Below, in pieces: positions 21,297-33,953 of a stretch of DNA of 64,000 nt. Under the pieces are notes generated by a model, which saw only the letters and a program-made list of their open reading frames with translations, ran no database searches and was not told the DNA's origin. This DNA is from Petunia secreta (taxonomy: Eukaryota > Streptophyta > Magnoliopsida > Solanales > Solanaceae). Made by a program: the position numbers and the translations under genes. Numbering within the stretch: position 1 is the stretch's first letter; each line of letters begins with the position of its first letter. The stretch spans positions 186,001 through 250,000 of the forward strand of contig JARKIP010000033.1 in the NCBI GenBank assembly GCA_029990175.1, written 5' to 3'.

Positions 21297-22440
21297 AAAA
21301 AAGAAAATTAAAAAAAAAATAGAAAAACTCAAAAATTCAAAAAAAAAAAAAAAATTGGTGTAACTTTTTGGTGTGTTTGATTCGTGTTGTGGGTGTTATA
21401 GATTCTTAATCCTTATTGAAAACCCGACGTTTGGGTACCACAATCTTGTGGATTGGATTGGTTTGAAAAATTGAAACCCCAAATATTGTTAAACCCTCCC
21501 AAACCCTTGTTCTTGATGAATTTGATTGATTTTTGGGTTGTGTGATTGTGGGGTTTCGGAATTGATTACCGGGGTTTGTTCTTCTTCGAGAAACAAACAA
21601 ATTGAAACAAATTTTGGGTGATTCAGAGTTCGGTAACATCATTTTTTAAGAATCGAAACCCACCTTGAACCTTGAAACCCTTGTTGAAAACCCCCAACTT
21701 AAAAATTTTGAATCATGATTGAGCATTGTTTGTTGGTTGTTTGGGTGTGAAATTGATTGGGGTTTGAAGGTTGTATCAAAATCAACTTTGGGTACCTTGA
21801 ATTTGGGCAAAACACGTTGGAATCGGCCTAGAAAGTGGATTGAAATCGAAGAACACGGAGTAGAAAAACCCAGGTGTTCTTCGTCCGGGCACTCCGCCTC
21901 AACCTTGGGTGCCCCGCCTGACTTCCTCTTGGTCCAGGCGCTCCGCCCCATCCCTGGGCGCTCCTCCTGCCCAACCCCACTGCACCATTTTTCCAGGCGC
22001 TCCGCCTGACCCCTGGAGGGTGAGATTTGGGTAGTTTCTTCTAGGTTTGCTTGTTTCTTTGTTGCCTAACCTCTAATTAGTGCCTATCTAAGTAATCTTT
22101 CTACTTAATTAGCACTAATCTTTCATTGCTTTTAGGTGAATTCGTGCATTAGTTGGAGAGTAGAACTCCAAGAGGATTCGTAGGTCCTTTTTGATTCAAG
22201 TCCTCACTTCAAAGTGCCTAGCGTTCATTGAGTCCTATTAACTCCACTCACCCCGGAACTCCGGAGTGTGCTTGACTCGTGAATAGTTTGGTTGAGTTGA
22301 GGAATTGTTACTCATCTACGTGAATCTTTGGAACTACAAGTCGAGTGAAATATCCACCACCACTAACCGAGCGAACCGAGTGAAACTCAAGTGAGGGAGT
22401 GTGTGAGATTGTTTTGCTAACGTTTGTTACTTGTGTAGGT
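21297..22440 (+). other. Leader of element B with palindrome array
   Basis: No coding region. A run of A (21300-21355) is followed by GC-rich palindromes at 21885-22015, including CAGGCGCTCCGCCTG. A TGTGTAGGTACAA sequence at the end corresponds to the TTTGTAGGTACAATGG start region of C, but the ATG is lost. Confidence 0.6.
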
Positions 22441-24026
22441 ACAATTTCCACCTAAGGAGAAGATTTTGCTAAGAGTGCCCTTGCTACTATCCTTGCCAAA
22501 TTGGATAGTATGAACTTGAGGATTGAAAGCCTTGAGAGGGTGATATCAAGTGCCCTAGTGGAGCAAGGGACTTCCAATGTCCAATCGGAGAAAGGGACCC
22601 CGAGTGTCCAAGTTGAGAAAGGGGCCCCGAGTGCCCAAGTTGAAGCCGGTGAAGGCACAAGTAGTCCGACATTTACCCCGGAACAAGTTGTTGAGTTGCT
22701 TCTTCATCAACAATGGGTGAAGGATGATCTAGAGAAAATTGATCTAGTGTTGGGCAATACCCAACGAACGGGCATTCCCCGTATTTTGGACAACCCCCAA
22801 AGAAACATTCCACTTCCAAGACCCATCTGAAATGTTCAACCTCTTGAGCAAGCCGATGAAGCTCAAGAAGGGGAGGAAGCCGAGTATGGTGATGAGATGT
22901 ATGGGTATGATGATCACTTTCAACCAAGGCGAGGTATGAATTGGGGTCGAAATGTGGATAGGGGTAGGGGCCGAGGTCGAGGGCCACCTATGGGGTATGT
23001 TGGAGGGAATGCGAGGAGGGAATATGGTGTGAATGAAGATCACTATGGGGGCCAACCGGAGCCTTTCTGTGGGGGGTCGTGACAACGCCAACCTCAATAG
23101 TGTGAAGCTTAATCTCCCAATCTTTAAAAGGAATTGTGATCCGGGAGCCTATATTGAATGGGTACTACTCATGGAAAGGATGTTTGACATAAATGAGATG
23201 ACCGATGACAAGAAAGGTACTTAGGCTATTTCATCCTTTGAGTCCTATGCATCTACTTGGTGGGAATCCGTCAAGAGATCGAGGAGAAGAGCGGGAATCC
23301 CCGTGAATGTGGGTTGGAATGATTTGAAAGGTCTCATGAGTATCAAGAACATCACTCCTAGATATCGTCAAGAGCAACTCAAGAAGCTTTATGAGCTAAA
23401 GCAAGGTGTCAAGATGGTGCATGAGTATTATGATGAGTTTGAAAAGACTCGCATGGCCTTGGATATGGACACCGAAGATGAGGAGCAAGCTGTGATCCGC
23501 TTCAAGAATGGCTTGAGCTATGGTATAGCTTCACAATTGAGATTGCAATGCTTATCTTTCACTTCAAGAAGTCCTTGATGCCGCTATTCAAGCCGAGCAA
23601 AGGCTTAATGATTAAAAGTCCAACCGTTACAAGGGCAACAATTCCACTTCCATGAACAAGCCAAAGGAATGGAAAAATCCTACTCCCAATGCAAGATTCC
23701 CAAATGCAAGTGGCACTAGTGGTGCAAGTGCTAGAAAAGATGTGAAGAAGCCGTATGAGAAGTACACACCCAATATTGGAGGTAATTCTAAAACCCAATT
23801 GAATACTCCTACTTCTTCTTCAATTCAATGCCACAAATGCAAGGGGTATGGTCACTTTGCTAAAGAGTGTCCTACCAAAAGGACCATGATTGTTGTTGGT
23901 GAAAGTGCTTATGAACAAGAGAGTGAACCGGAGGAAGAGGGAGTAGAGGGAGATGAGGGAGTAGAGGATGATGGTCAAGATGGTACGGTGGAGGATGATG
24001 AACCTCATACTTTTCTAGTTGTGTGA
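22441..24026 (+). pseudogene. gag: gag of element B, disrupted
   Basis: Homologous to the N-terminal third of the C polyprotein. Blocks seen: an N-terminal region ending in RIPRILDN-like sequence, a TGA stop at 22828 where C has CGA, the RGRGRGRGPPMG stretch, a frame change near 23078, a stop at 23221, the gag core up to 23578, a further frame change, and a zinc knuckle CHKCKGYGHFAKEC near 23829-23870. The start codon region is mutated (ATGGCC in C, ATTTCC here). The protein would have bound genomic RNA and formed particles. Confidence 0.82.
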
Positions 24027-27000
24027 AGGAGTTTAGGTGCCATGATTGTGGAGGATAGTGAGACCTTGCAAAGGAAAATTCTTTTCCATGCTAGATGTCG
24101 AGTCATGGGTGTTGTATGCTCTATGATCATTGACTCGGGAAGTTGAACTAATGTTGTGAGTCAATTACTTATTACCCAATTGAAATTGCCTACCTTGAAA
24201 CACCCCAAACCATATCGATTGCAATGGCTTAGCGAGTGAAGCAAGCAATGATCAAGTTCAAAATGGGTAGTTATGTGGATGAACATTTGTTCGATGTGGT
24301 GCCTATGCAAGCATGCCACCTTCTCTTTGGAATGCCTTGGTAATTTGATCGACATGCGGTTCATGATGGTCGTGTCAACACTTACACGATCAAACATGAA
24401 GGAAGGAAATTTGTGCTAAAGCCCTTAACTCCCAAATAAGTGAGTGATGACTACAAGCGGATGAGGGAGTTAAGAGAGGCGGCAAAGGCTAAGTCGGTTG
24501 TTGAGACTAGCCCTTTGTCCGAAAGCTTGGTGGCAATCCCACCATCTTCTACCGGTAGCATATGTGCCATGATGAAACCGGGCGAGGTCCTAAGAGGAAA
24601 TGATGGCAACAAACTACTCATATGCCTAGTGCACAAAGGTATGATCCTTACCTCCGATCTTGATTTTTCTACTAACCTTTTGCCTAGTGTGTTTGAGAAT
24701 GTTTTGAAGGATTTTGGGGACATGTTCCCGGATGAGATGCCGGATGGATTACCTCCTTTGAGAGGTATTGAGCACCAAATCGACTTTGTCCTGGGATCTC
24801 AAATCCCAAACAAGCCGGCTTATAGGAGCAATCCGGAGAACACAAGAGAATTGCAGAAACAAGTTGATGAATTGCTCACTAAAGGCTTGGTGAGGGAAAG
24901 CATGAGTCCTTGTGCCGTACCCGTGATCCTTGTTCAAAAAAAGGATGGCACTTGGAAAATATGTGTTGATTGTCAGGCCGTGAACAAAATAACGGTAAAG
25001 TACCGTCATCCCATTCCCCGACTTGATGATATGTTAGATGAATTAAGTGGTTCATGTGTTTTTAGCAAAATAGACCTTAGATCCGGCTACCATCAAATCC
25101 GGATGAAACCCGGAGATGAATGGAAAACCGCATTCAAGACCAAGTTTGGTCTCTATGAATGGTCGGTGATGCCCTTTGGGCTCTCCAACGCACCTAGTAC
25201 TTTCATGAGGCTAATGAACCTTGTTCTAAAGCCATTCATCAACAAGTTTGTGGTCGTCTACTTTGAAGATATATTGAACTATAGCAAATCAATAGACGAC
25301 CATGTTGCTCACCTTAGGCAAGTGCTTGAAGTGTTGAGAGCCGAAAAGCTCTATGCTAATTTTAAAAAGTGTGCCTTTGGTGTTGAGAAGGTAGTCTTCC
25401 TTGGGTTTGTTGTGAGTGCCTAAGGAGTGGAGGTGGATGAGTCTAAGGTAGAGGCCATACGTGATTGGCCTACTCCTACTACCGTGACTCAAGTGAGGAG
25501 CTTTCATGGTCTTGCTAGTTTTTATAGACGATTTGTGAAAGACTTTAGCTCCATTGCCGCTTCACTCACCGAATTGGTGAAAAAGGACAAGCCTTTTGTT
25601 TGGGGAGAGAGCCTCAAGAAAAGACCTTCCAAGAATTGAAGAGTAGGTTGAGTACCGCCCCCTATTACAATTGCCCGACTTCGGAAAGGCATTTGAGGTT
25701 GAGTGTGATGCCTCGGGGGTGGGAATTGGTGGTGTTTTAATGCAAGATGGCAAACCCATCGCCTACTTTAGTGAGAAATTGAAGGGTGCATCTTTGAACT
25801 ACTCTACGTATGACAAAGAGATGTACGCCTTGGTGAGAGCTCTTGCTCATTGGCAACACTACCTTTGGCCTAGAGAGTTTGTGATCAAGAGTGACCATGA
25901 GTCGCTCAAGCATCTTAGAGGCCAAGAGAAATTGAACAAGCGTCATGCCAAGTGGGTAGAGTTCATTGAGTCTTTTCCCTATGTTATCCAATACAAGAAA
26001 GGGAAAGACAATGTTGTGGCGGATGCACTTTCTAGGAAGTTTGCTCTAGCCACCACTCTCACCTCTAAGCTCATGGGTTTTGAGAGCATCAAATTGATGT
26101 ATGCTCATGACCCCAAGCTAAAGAGCATCCATGAAGCTTTAGAGAAAGGGGAGAGAGTTGAAAAATACCAATGGGTTAATGGATACATCTTTAAAAATGG
26201 TAAAGTGTGCATACCCGAGTCCTCATGGAGAGAATTGCTTGTGCAAGAGGCACATTGTGGAGGACTCATGGGTCACTTTGGAAGGGATAATACTTTGGCC
26301 ATCCTAAGGGAGCAATTCCATTGGCCTAAAATCGGGACCCATGTTGAGAGACTTTGCAACTCTAGTCTTGAATGCAAGTTTGCTAAGTCCAAATCGAACT
26401 CCCATAGTTTGTATACCCCACTCCCCGTACCTACTAGTCCGTGGTTGGATATATCAATGGACTTTGTCATGAGATTACCAAGGACTAGGGGGCCATGATA
26501 GCATTTATGTTGTTGTGGATAGGTTCTCCAAAATGGCTCACTTCATTCCATGTAGAAAATATGATGATGCACAACATGTTGCTTCTTTGTTCATTGATAA
26601 TGTTTTAAAGTTGCATGGTGTGCCTCAAACCATAGTGAGTGATAGGGACACCAAGTTCCTAAGCCATTTTTGGAGGAGTTTATAGGGTGCCCTTGGCACC
26701 AAGCTTTTGTTTTCTACGTCCCACCACCCTCAAACCGATGGGCAAACTGAGGTGGAGAACCGAACTTTGGGTGCTCTTCTTAGAGCCATGACCTGAGGTA
26801 AGGGTGGGACTTGGATTGACAAGTTACCTCTTATGGAGTTTGCCTATAATCGTACTGTGCATAGAATGAGTGGCATGACTCCATTCGAGTGTGTTTATCG
26901 TTTTAACCCTTTGATTCCCCTTGATCTAACCCCTTTGCCAAGGGAAATGGTTGTTAATTTTGAAGAAAAATCTAGAGCCAAGGCTTTGATGGAGCTACAT

Positions 27001-27546
27001 GCTAAGGCAAAGAAGAATTTGGAGGAAGCTTATGCAAAGGTAGCCTCCAAGAAAAATAAGGGACGCAAGAAGGTGGGACGCAAGAAGGTGGAACTCAAGA
27101 AGGGTGACTATGTGTGGGTGCACTTCCGGAAAGAAAGGTTTCCAAACCTTAGGAAAGGGAAGTTGGCACCCCGTGGAGATGGCCCATTCCAAGTGCTCTC
27201 GAATATAAACAACAACGCCTATGTGGTCGACTTGCCAAGTGAGTATCAAGTTTCTAATACATTTAATGTTTGTGACTTGGTTCCTTTGGATGTAGGTGAT
27301 GAAGAGGTCGTGGATGATGATGCTTCAATTTCGAGGACGAAATCCTCTCAAGAAGGGGAGGATAATGCCGGGAAAACCCCAATCCCCACAAGACCCTTCA
27401 GACGGAGCCAAGCTAAGGAGATCCAAGGAGTACACTTGCACTTGGTGAGGAAGCGCCTAGAAGAAGGAATTGATTGGAAGCCATTCCGGGTGATAAAAAT
27501 GCAAGAGGAGCAGCCTGGTCCACCAGGCGCCCCGCCTGAGCTTTAG
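24027..27546 (+). pseudogene. pol: pol of element B, disrupted
   Basis: Protease, reverse transcriptase, RNase H and integrase are all recognisable but broken. The protease motif IIDSGS is followed by a stop at about 24144. Stops also occur at 24341 and 24437. The RT palm reads YFED instead of YFDD, so a catalytic Asp is changed to Glu. There is a stop at 25421 and a frame change near 25615-25670. RNase H (VECDASGVGIGG) and the integrase start lie in 25671-26498, followed by a frame change and stops at 26683 and 26794. The C-terminal segment 26833-27546 runs into the 3' LTR and ends there. Several stops are C-to-T or G-to-A changes relative to C. Confidence 0.85.
27351..27362 (+). other. Polypurine tract of element B
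   Basis: AGAAGGGGAGGA abuts the 3' LTR and is identical to the tract in element C at 44801. Confidence 0.85.
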
Positions 27547-28069
27547 GCGCCCCGCCCAGACACCAAGGGAGCCAGGCGCTCCGCCCAGCCTCCCCCACTG
27601 CATCTTTTGGCGAGCGCTCCGCCCCAATCACTGAAGGACGGAATTTTACTTAGTGTTTTGTCTATTTTGACCCTACGTGGTCTTTTATTCCTAAGCCTAA
27701 GTGTGGGCATTCTAGACCTTTCAATTGGTGCCTAAAAATACCTATAAATAGCTAGATAGCTTGTTTATTTCAGGAGATTATTATTGATGAACAAAAACCT
27801 TTGTGTTGAGAGTTGAACTCTTCTATTGAATGAAAACCTTGATGGGACTTGTTCTTCCTCTAGTGAATCTAGATGATTGCCAATCCCCCCCCCCCCCCAG
27901 ACCATTCTACTTGCATGCTCACGTTAGCTCGAGGGTAGTTGCCTAGCGTAGGTGTTCTTGACATTATCTCGGGGTGTAACGGAACGGGTTCTCCGTTGCT
28001 ACTTCAGATTATTAATCGAGTTACGTCTCGTTCTTATCTTGTTTACTTTTTTCGCGTATCCCTACATCA
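27363..28069 (+). repeat. 3' LTR of element B
   Basis: 707 bp. It begins TAATGCC (the first TGA is mutated to TAA) and ends ACATCA. Differences from the 5' LTR include an extra palindrome CAGGCGCCCCGCCTG near 27524 and a run of about 14 C at 27885-27898. Confidence 0.85.
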
Positions 28070-28074
28070 TATAT

Positions 28075-29174
28075 AAAGGAAAAAAGCATAAAATGTACTC
28101 AACCTTTCGACACAGATGCATAATAAGATGTATCATCCCTACTAAGTTAATAGGAAACCATACACAAGGTCAACTTTGCATTTAGAGAAGATACAATCTT
28201 CTAATCTACATATATGACCTAGCATGCACTTGTCCCACGACATACTATTAGATTAGAAAGCTCTTAAAGCAATGTATACTGCTTTAAATCATGTTATTTC
28301 GAAACACAGAGTAAAATAGAAGATTAAGTCTAACTTACCTCGAACGAAGTGAAGTGATACGACTGAAACAACTTTAAATTCCTTTGACACGACCTCCGAT
28401 CAAGTCAAACTGGGATTTTAGTTTCTGGATCAGTACAAAATGTATAGGAGCTCATATGGTTCTTCTTTGCCTTTTTCAGGAAATAAATGTGATATTCTTC
28501 AGCCCCTCTTCCACGAAATTAGACCCCAAAGAGCTGATTCCATAAGCACATGCTGATGCACATTGAATTTTTCTCACTTCTAGCATCGCCAAAGTTCTGC
28601 TATAGTGCCCCTTTCTATTTGTCTCTTTTCCCCTAATGAATTTATGACAATATTCTATTGATACAATATTCTATTGATATGCTCACCCTAATCCACCTAC
28701 TCGAGACTAATAAAGTAAATAGGTGGGCTGGTTTATTAAGTCATTCCAAAGTTCCTTAGTAGCCAAAAGAATAATTATAAATAGTGGAGGATAGAATTAA
28801 TTTGATGCTTTTAAAAGTACTATCATTTACTATCCTATCTTCAAGGCCCAATAGAGATGCTACCAGTAGGAACTAAATGGACCTATACACCTAATGACTA
28901 CCATAAATTACTATATTTCAAGTCTTGTAGCTAGAAAGAAGTACACATATGCTCACTTTCCAAATTACTAAGAAATGATATCATTCCTTCCTCCAGAGCA
29001 TTAATTATGACACTTATGTCATAAACTACATTGGCCATTATGAACAAGCACTTCCCAGTAGCTATACCTTAGAATAAGTGCTACAGATCATGCGTTATAA
29101 TTAGCTCCAACCAATTGGTAATAACTAGAAAAAGTTAACTTTAAGACGCACTAAAAGATAACGATGTAATTTTT
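28075..29174. other. Noncoding region between B and the env-like remnant
   Basis: AT-rich, no coding frame. The left part continues the repeat interrupted by B. On the minus strand TGTAACGATCCG begins at 29189 just after a purine-rich GGTGGAGAGGT, so 28400-29189 may be the 3' LTR of remnant D (weak inference, since no partner LTR is present). Confidence 0.35.
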
Positions 29175-31340
29175 TTAACGGATCGTTACAACCTCTCCAC
29201 CTCGTTTGCTTGTGCTTCCACGTTCTTTCCTTCTTCTTCCATCCATTTCTTGTCTTTTTGTCTCCTTTGCTTCTCCAACTCTTTCCTCCTTTTCTCCTCT
29301 TCTCACTTTCTCTTCTCTTTTTCTCCTCCTCTTCACTTTTCTTTTTCTCATCTTCCTCACTTCTCTTTTTCTCTCCTTCTTGCTATCCACTCTCCTCACT
29401 CTTCCTATTTCTTGCATATGCCTTTTTCTCTCCTTCTTTCCTCTCTTGCTCACTCACCCTCTTTTGCTCCCTCTTTTCTTTTCTCCTTCTCACTCACTCT
29501 TTTATTTCTCACTCTCCTTCTTCTCCTTCTCACTCACTTTCCTTTCTTTTTCATCTTCTCTCAATTTTTTCCTTTTCAACTTTACCTCATCTTTTGCTCC
29601 TTCTCCTCTTGCTTGTTTCTCCTCTTGTTGCTTTATTGTTAACTCTTGCCTTTCTCTATGCTTTGTTCTTCTCATCTCCTCAAGCTCGGAAAGTATTTGT
29701 CCAGAAGTCTTTGTCACTACCTCCATTAGGGGCTTAGCTTGTTGGTCATCTTCGACCTCAATATCATCTTCCCCTTCATCAATTTCCTCCTCCATTATTT
29801 GCTTTTCTGGGGCTTTTGCTGTTGATCCGGATGATAGGATAAATATCTCACCCGTTCGGATCTTCTTTATTTCTTCCGTCATCTCTTTGACTTGCAATCT
29901 TGATTTGGCATCAGAAGTCTCCAGCACAGTCAATCTTGTTTTCACATCCCCAAGTGTTTTGGTTTGTCTTCCACAGCTTTGGTGAACTTGGAAATAGCAT
30001 CAACCATAGGTTTCAAAGCCTTCTCCAAATCAGTCGAGAGTGCTTTAACATGTTTCAATTGTGTGTCAAGCCCCAAGAGTTGGTTTCTAATATGCCTCAA
30101 TGCATCAGTAATTTTGAACAGTTCAAATTGGCTTGCTGAGACTTCCTCCAATATTACAGGAGGAGCAGGAACTTGTTTTCTAGTGGAGGGACCTTCTGCT
30201 TGGGTGGAAGTTTGGGTCTGCTTTTTCTCAAGCTTTTTAAGTTGTTCTTCATGCTCTCTTTCTTTGACCTCATCATCATGTATTCTTTTGAGATCAACTG
30301 CACCTGAGGCTTCTTTCACTCTATCAAGCTTGAGCAAGATTGACAAACTCTATTCTTCATCAGCTTGGTCAATAAGCAAGGGAACCCATATCCAGTAGTA
30401 TCTTGGTGAGCTTTGCTGTTAATGCTGTTGAAGATCACCCCACATCGATGTCCATGTTGTCCAGGATTGACACAATAAGGATGGCTTTGTCCATTGTGAT
30501 TCTAGTATCATTGAGAGAAGGATATAACCTGCTATTTATCATAGGATTCCAAGCCTTTGCAATGAAGCTCAAGGTGTACTTCTTGATTTCAACCCCTGGA
30601 TGTATCCAATCTGGAGCAGTTCCACCCGCAGAGATCAAAGCCGCTAACCATACCCTCAAACTGGCTTCTTTTTTTCCCTTCATACTCATCTTGGCATCAA
30701 AAGCAGAAGTGCTCCTTGGAGGTATTAGATCATAGGCTTCATTTATATCTTCATCACTGAAGAAGATATCTACCGTTCTCACTGGCACTTGATAAGAACC
30801 TTTCTTCTTTGGGAGAGGTTGGCATAAAATTCCTGTACCATCATCTCATTGTACTTGCCTGGAGGTTCCAAGAGGAACTCCCACTTTCTCCTCACTATCT
30901 CATCATAGAAGTCCTCGCAATACTTCTTCGCCCATTCTACTTGTATCTTTTTTTCAGGATTTAAAGCTCGCCGAGGTACTTTGTTAAAAATTTCCTTGGC
31001 ATCGTCGTTGACAAACCGATTCTTCATGATCATCCTTATTCTATCAGGAACCCTCAATAAAGTCTAGAGCTATCTCTACCCCTTCATCTATCCAATCTTT
31101 CACCTCAAACCTAGACTCAAAGCTCGAGCCTATGGGACTAGATAGTCCATGCTCAACAACCTTCTTTTGGGAAGGTTTAGGAACCACCTTGGCCTTGCCT
31201 TTCCTTTGTGCCCTTTCTTCCTCATTCACCTTGGCCAAGGTTTCCTGTACTTGCCTTTTGGCTTCCTTAGCTTTTCTCCTTGCCTCATCTTTCTTTTTCT
31301 TTTTAACTTCACTTGTTTTGGTTCTCCTCTTTTAGGCTTG
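29175..31340 (-). pseudogene. Env-like / plant transposon protein ORF of remnant D
   Basis: A protein type found downstream of pol in Athila-like elements and often annotated as putative plant transposon protein. Its function is not established. Read right to left: a Lys/Glu-rich start (31238 and upstream to about 31330), a frame change near 31050, the conserved core with FLLEPPGKYNEMMVQEFYA near 30830, another frame change near 30785, then FSDEDINEAYDLIPP, WIHPGVEIKK and NSRLYPSLNDTRITMDKAIL. A stop lies at 30435, followed by similar downstream sequence, a coiled-coil-like segment (30346-29942) and a very Lys/Glu-rich tail to 29175. The CT-rich plus strand is the complement of this tail. At least three breaks make it inactive. 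A pyrimidine tract ending CAG near 31354 on the minus strand could be a splice acceptor. Confidence 0.7.
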
Positions 31341-33150
31341 ATATTTCACCACTTTAGAATCTGAGGGAAAGCAAACAACAACAATGGATTAGCACCTGCA
31401 AAACATGCATTATCTACTCTAAACTACTCCCACTTTACCCTAAACTACCACACATGAAGCCTAAGAAAGTTGAAAACCCATTGAAACAACTCAGGAAAAT
31501 CGTCGATCTCATTTGGCAAAAGCAGAAAGTTAATCGGTGGTCGCCGATGGCCTCGCCAAACTAAGTCGGCAGGCTCCGACTGATGGGTTAAAATGAATTT
31601 TTCCTTAGCCCAATTTTGAGCAAACTGTGAGCACCGGCAGGAGGATATCTATTCCGCCGATAATTAGGAGACCATCGGTTTGCTTTGGGTGGCCAATATC
31701 AGCAACAAAACCTTATTGGCGGGTGCGGAATCATAGTCTGAATTCAAGCCAAACTTAAAAATTCACAAAATTACAGACTCACATCCCTTAACACCACCAA
31801 ACACACTCCTAAGTGGTCTTTTCAGCCTCTCACCACATCTAAGTTTACTATCAAGAACGAGGCTACTTTTTCACTCAATTGCAAGGGGTTTTAACCACGA
31901 ATCATATCAAGTTCATAACTTTTGCAAGATTTTAAGCACAACAAGGTATGTTCGTGAGTTTTTCTTTTCAATTTACAACTTTCAATTTCAAAGTCTCTCT
32001 TCTGCTACCCCTTTCTTCACTCAATAATAATTCACAATTAAGAACTTCACATAATAGGATTCCAATCATAAAATTAGCAAGAACAATCCTAATAACTAAG
32101 GTACTCAGATTTTCATAAGTTTAACATGTGAAAATGCATGTACCACGCTAATCCCCACCCTCAACATGATGATGTAACTTAACCCCAACTTCTTATAATG
32201 AATAATAGAACTAGGGTTTAAAGATCTTACCGGATCTATGGAGAAACAAGTGAAATGGGTTCCAGGGTTCGCGTGGGTTGTTGAGCGGTGATGTGTAAGG
32301 GTGAATGTGTATGTTAATGTGTTTGGAAGTGGTTGTAAATAGGGCCACAGGTGGTTTGGGGTGTGTGTGTTTCCCGAATTGGAAGTGTGAAAAGTGAAAA
32401 AAATATTTACTTGGGGCCTTTTTATAGTCCGTTGACCCAACTTTGACCCAGTGGATCGGCCGCTCACCGATCATTTGGCGCTCGCCTAATGGAAATTTGT
32501 TACCTCCATTTTGGATCGGCGTGTGCCGATATTTTGGCTGAATGGAATAAAGTCCATTTTCATGATTGAGCATGGGCGGCTTGCAGAACATTCAGCATTC
32601 CGTTGAATTAAATGGGTGGACCGTCGGGATGGATTGATGTTCGCCGATTGAGCGGATTTTTCCATCTATCTTCCACCGAAATATTTTTCTCACTGTGAGC
32701 ATCGACGGTCCCGTCCATGATTCGGCGGACATTTTACTCTTTGTTGGCGGGTGCTGACTTTGTTCGGCTGCCTTCCTTTTCCAATTTCTTAGGACTAAAT
32801 TCCCAACTTTTGCACACTTCCATGCTTTCATTCCTGCATACACACCACTCAACCCGGATCAAATGCGATAATTAAAGAATTTCATGTGATGTAACAATTA
32901 ACTGAATGCGAAAAAATAAAACTAGGGTTGCCTCCGAAGAAGCGCTTGATTTAAAGTCGTGGCACGAAGGTGTTACCTCAATTCATCTAAAGCTCCATGA
33001 GATAGATGCAAGCGATCTCTCTAGGCTCTTCTTCGCATCCCAAGTAGTGTTTCGCACGTTGACCATTTACTCGGAAGGTCTTGGAAACATCATTCTAGCT
33101 CTGACAGCTCATATTTGTCACACTTTAAATAGCCTGTATCTTGCTAGTTA
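31341..33150 (-). mobile_element. Remnant D: post-pol spacer with palindromes
   Basis: Noncoding. On the minus strand the end near 32925-32965 carries GCGCTTCTTCGGAGGCAACC, a sequence I recall from just after pol in Athila-like elements. Element F has a close variant near 57455-57480. Between this box and the env-like ORF lie many short palindromes: GTCGGCAGGCTCCGAC (31565), GATCGG/CCGATC (32454-32472), ATCGGC/GCCGAT (32515-32530) and ACGGTCCCGT (about 32703). The pol region itself is missing beyond 33150, where the L1 LINE starts. Confidence 0.55.
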
Positions 33151-33437
33151 AGGATAGAAATTTAATCTACTTAGCACATTATGCACTCTCTTACATACAG
33201 AACCTCTAATGTGTACATTTTTCACTATAACTCTTCTCAGAACTTCTATGCTTCTGGCTTTGCTTGTATAATTCTTTGATTTCTTTCTTGCCATATAAAA
33301 TAGGCTGCAATAGCTAAGATCATTCTGTACACTGTGTCTTTAACTTGACTCCTTCCTGCATGCTTTACATCCCAGTCTTGCTCTTTTGTCCATCCCATTA
33401 CTTGCCTTAAAATGCCTTGCCATTTGAGTAATGACTG

Positions 33438-33953
33438 TTAGAGTTCTTTTGAATATTCACACTCGAAAAATAGATGATTGATAGACTCATCTTTCTTTTT
33501 GCACAACTGACACATTACATCCTGGATTACCCCCCATTTGGCTAATCTATATTTGGTATATAGCCTGTCATGAGCCACCAGCACAAGGTTGAAAATCCAT
33601 TTAAGACATACAATATTATTGCATACCAATCTTCTCCATTCAACTTTTGGAAACTCACCCCTCAGCTTTTGGTACATCTTTTTAATGGAGAAGCGGGTCA
33701 TGTTTAGTACCTCATCATAACTGAGTCCTGCTTGCTCAAAATAAATTCTGCACTTCATTATCTTCCTTATCACCCATGAAGCCTGTTGTCGTAAATAGTC
33801 CCAAATAAGTTTTCTTTTGATATAGTAGTTGTGAACCCACGGTATCCAGAGCTTATCTTTCTTGTGGCAGATATTCCAGTAGTGCATGCTTATAGTTGCC
33901 TTGTTCCAGTCTTGAAACTCATTTACATTCATCCCTCCAGCTGATCTTGGCAT
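33438..33953 (-). pseudogene. LINE C-terminal zinc-binding domain (zf-RVT)
   Basis: The C-terminal part of the L1 ORF2 protein. It contains GGMNVNEFQDWNKA at the start and CQLCKKKDESINHLFFEC near the end, a CxxC...HxxxxC arrangement typical of the zf-RVT domain. It may help nucleic acid binding. A frame change near 33950 separates it from the upstream RT part. Confidence 0.8.

Larger units (their letters stand above)
20498..28069 (+). mobile_element. Element B: dead Ty3/gypsy chromovirus (CRM-like)
   Basis: A complete but inactive element: two LTRs starting TGATGCC (TAATGCC in the 3' copy) and ending ACATCA, a methionine-type PBS, gag, pol and a polypurine tract in canonical order. The protein is a close relative of element C but has many stops and frame changes. 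The RT, RNase H and integrase sequences resemble the CRM clade as I recall it, and the ORF runs into the 3' LTR, as reported for CRM elements. LTR divergence is several percent by eye, so it is much older than C. Confidence 0.88.

Noticed and set aside
29206..29985. A 259-codon plus-strand ORF rich in Ser, Leu and Phe
   Set aside because: It is the complement of the Lys/Glu-rich end of the minus-strand env-like ORF. The CT-rich tract creates low-complexity frames on the plus strand.
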